A program made the translations under genes and the position numbers. Below are positions 6,659 to 6,811 of a stretch of 6,811 bases of DNA, in pieces; position 1 is the stretch's first letter; every line of letters begins with the position of its first letter. The DNA is from an uncultured Lachnospiraceae bacterium (lineage in GTDB: Bacteria; Bacillota; Clostridia; Lachnospirales; Lachnospiraceae). Where the stretch lies: contig USKC01000169.1 in assembly GCA_900555195.1 (NCBI GenBank), forward strand, positions 1-6,811, given 5' to 3'. The notes beneath the pieces were generated by a model. It had not been told where the DNA came from, did no database searches, and worked only from the letters and a program-made list of their open reading frames with translations.

Positions 6659-6811
6659 TTAATACCCATCTTTCTTCCTGACAAATGCATTGACAAAATC
6701 ATATCCGCTTGATTTTACAATATCTGTCCGAACTTGTAAAGTCCCGGAGATATCCTCCACCGTCACATCATCCAGCAGCACACGTTCTCCGCTCCTGAGC
6801 ACGTTTACCGG
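6659..6811 (-). CDS. DUF512-type protein (radical SAM/PDZ family of Clostridia), C-terminal end
   Basis: The last 50 codons and a TAA stop are visible; the rest lies beyond the right edge. The peptide 'PVNVLRSGERVLLDDVTVED' followed by ISGTLQVRTDIV resembles the end of DUF512 proteins, with the pattern 'LR-x-G-E-x-(V/F)-x-L-D-D-x-T-V-x-(D/E)'. In many Clostridia a DUF512 protein with PDZ and radical-SAM-like parts is encoded directly before der, which agrees with the 3-base gap to der here. Its biochemical role is not established to my knowledge. Identification rests on a short tail plus gene order. Confidence 0.7.
   Translation of the reverse strand, partial: PVNVLRSGERVLLDDVTVEDISGTLQVRTDIVKSSGYDFVNAFVRKKDGY

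Noticed and set aside
1..6811. CRISPR array, tRNA or rRNA genes, insertion sequences
   Set aside because: No regularly spaced repeats, no cloverleaf-like sequence with a CCA end or T-loop, and no transposase or recombinase motifs were seen on either strand.

Overview
The window looks like a piece of a Bacillota (Clostridia) chromosome, probably a gut Lachnospiraceae-type organism. This is inferred from the gene order DUF512 protein - der - plsY - gpsA, the strong Shine-Dalgarno sites and the BglX-like GH3 enzyme. No taxonomic marker such as rRNA is present. Every gene I can support lies on the minus strand, so the window is best read from its right end to its left end.

From about 1350 to 6811 the DNA is moderately GC-rich. 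It holds a tight run in the order of transcription: the last 50 codons of a DUF512-type protein, der (ribosome-assembly GTPase), plsY (acyl-phosphate:glycerol-3-phosphate acyltransferase), gpsA (glycerol-3-phosphate dehydrogenase) and a cytoplasmic GH3 beta-glycosidase. Gaps are 3, 3, 53 and about 20 bases with no terminator between genes, so one transcript is likely. GpsA makes sn-glycerol-3-phosphate and PlsY acylates it, which gives the first two steps of phospholipid synthesis. Der supports 50S maturation. The GH3 gene is an unexpected catabolic passenger at the end of this housekeeping run.

From 1 to about 1340 the composition changes abruptly to AT-rich. This part holds a two-gene unit: a DNA-binding regulator (C2H2-like zinc motif, LuxR-like helix-turn-helix, DUF2087) and, 10 bases downstream, the start of a VOC/glyoxalase-fold protein cut by the window edge. 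A TTGACA promoter whose -10 region sits in the centre of a perfect 25-bp palindrome lies just before the regulator, which suggests autoregulation. The noncoding stretch between the two blocks contains a second dyad and a strong 13-bp hairpin, probably a terminator. The composition step suggests the regulator/VOC unit was acquired by transfer downstream of the GH3 gene. No recombinase, IS, tRNA, CRISPR array or att repeat is visible, and I see no clear novel multi-gene system here.
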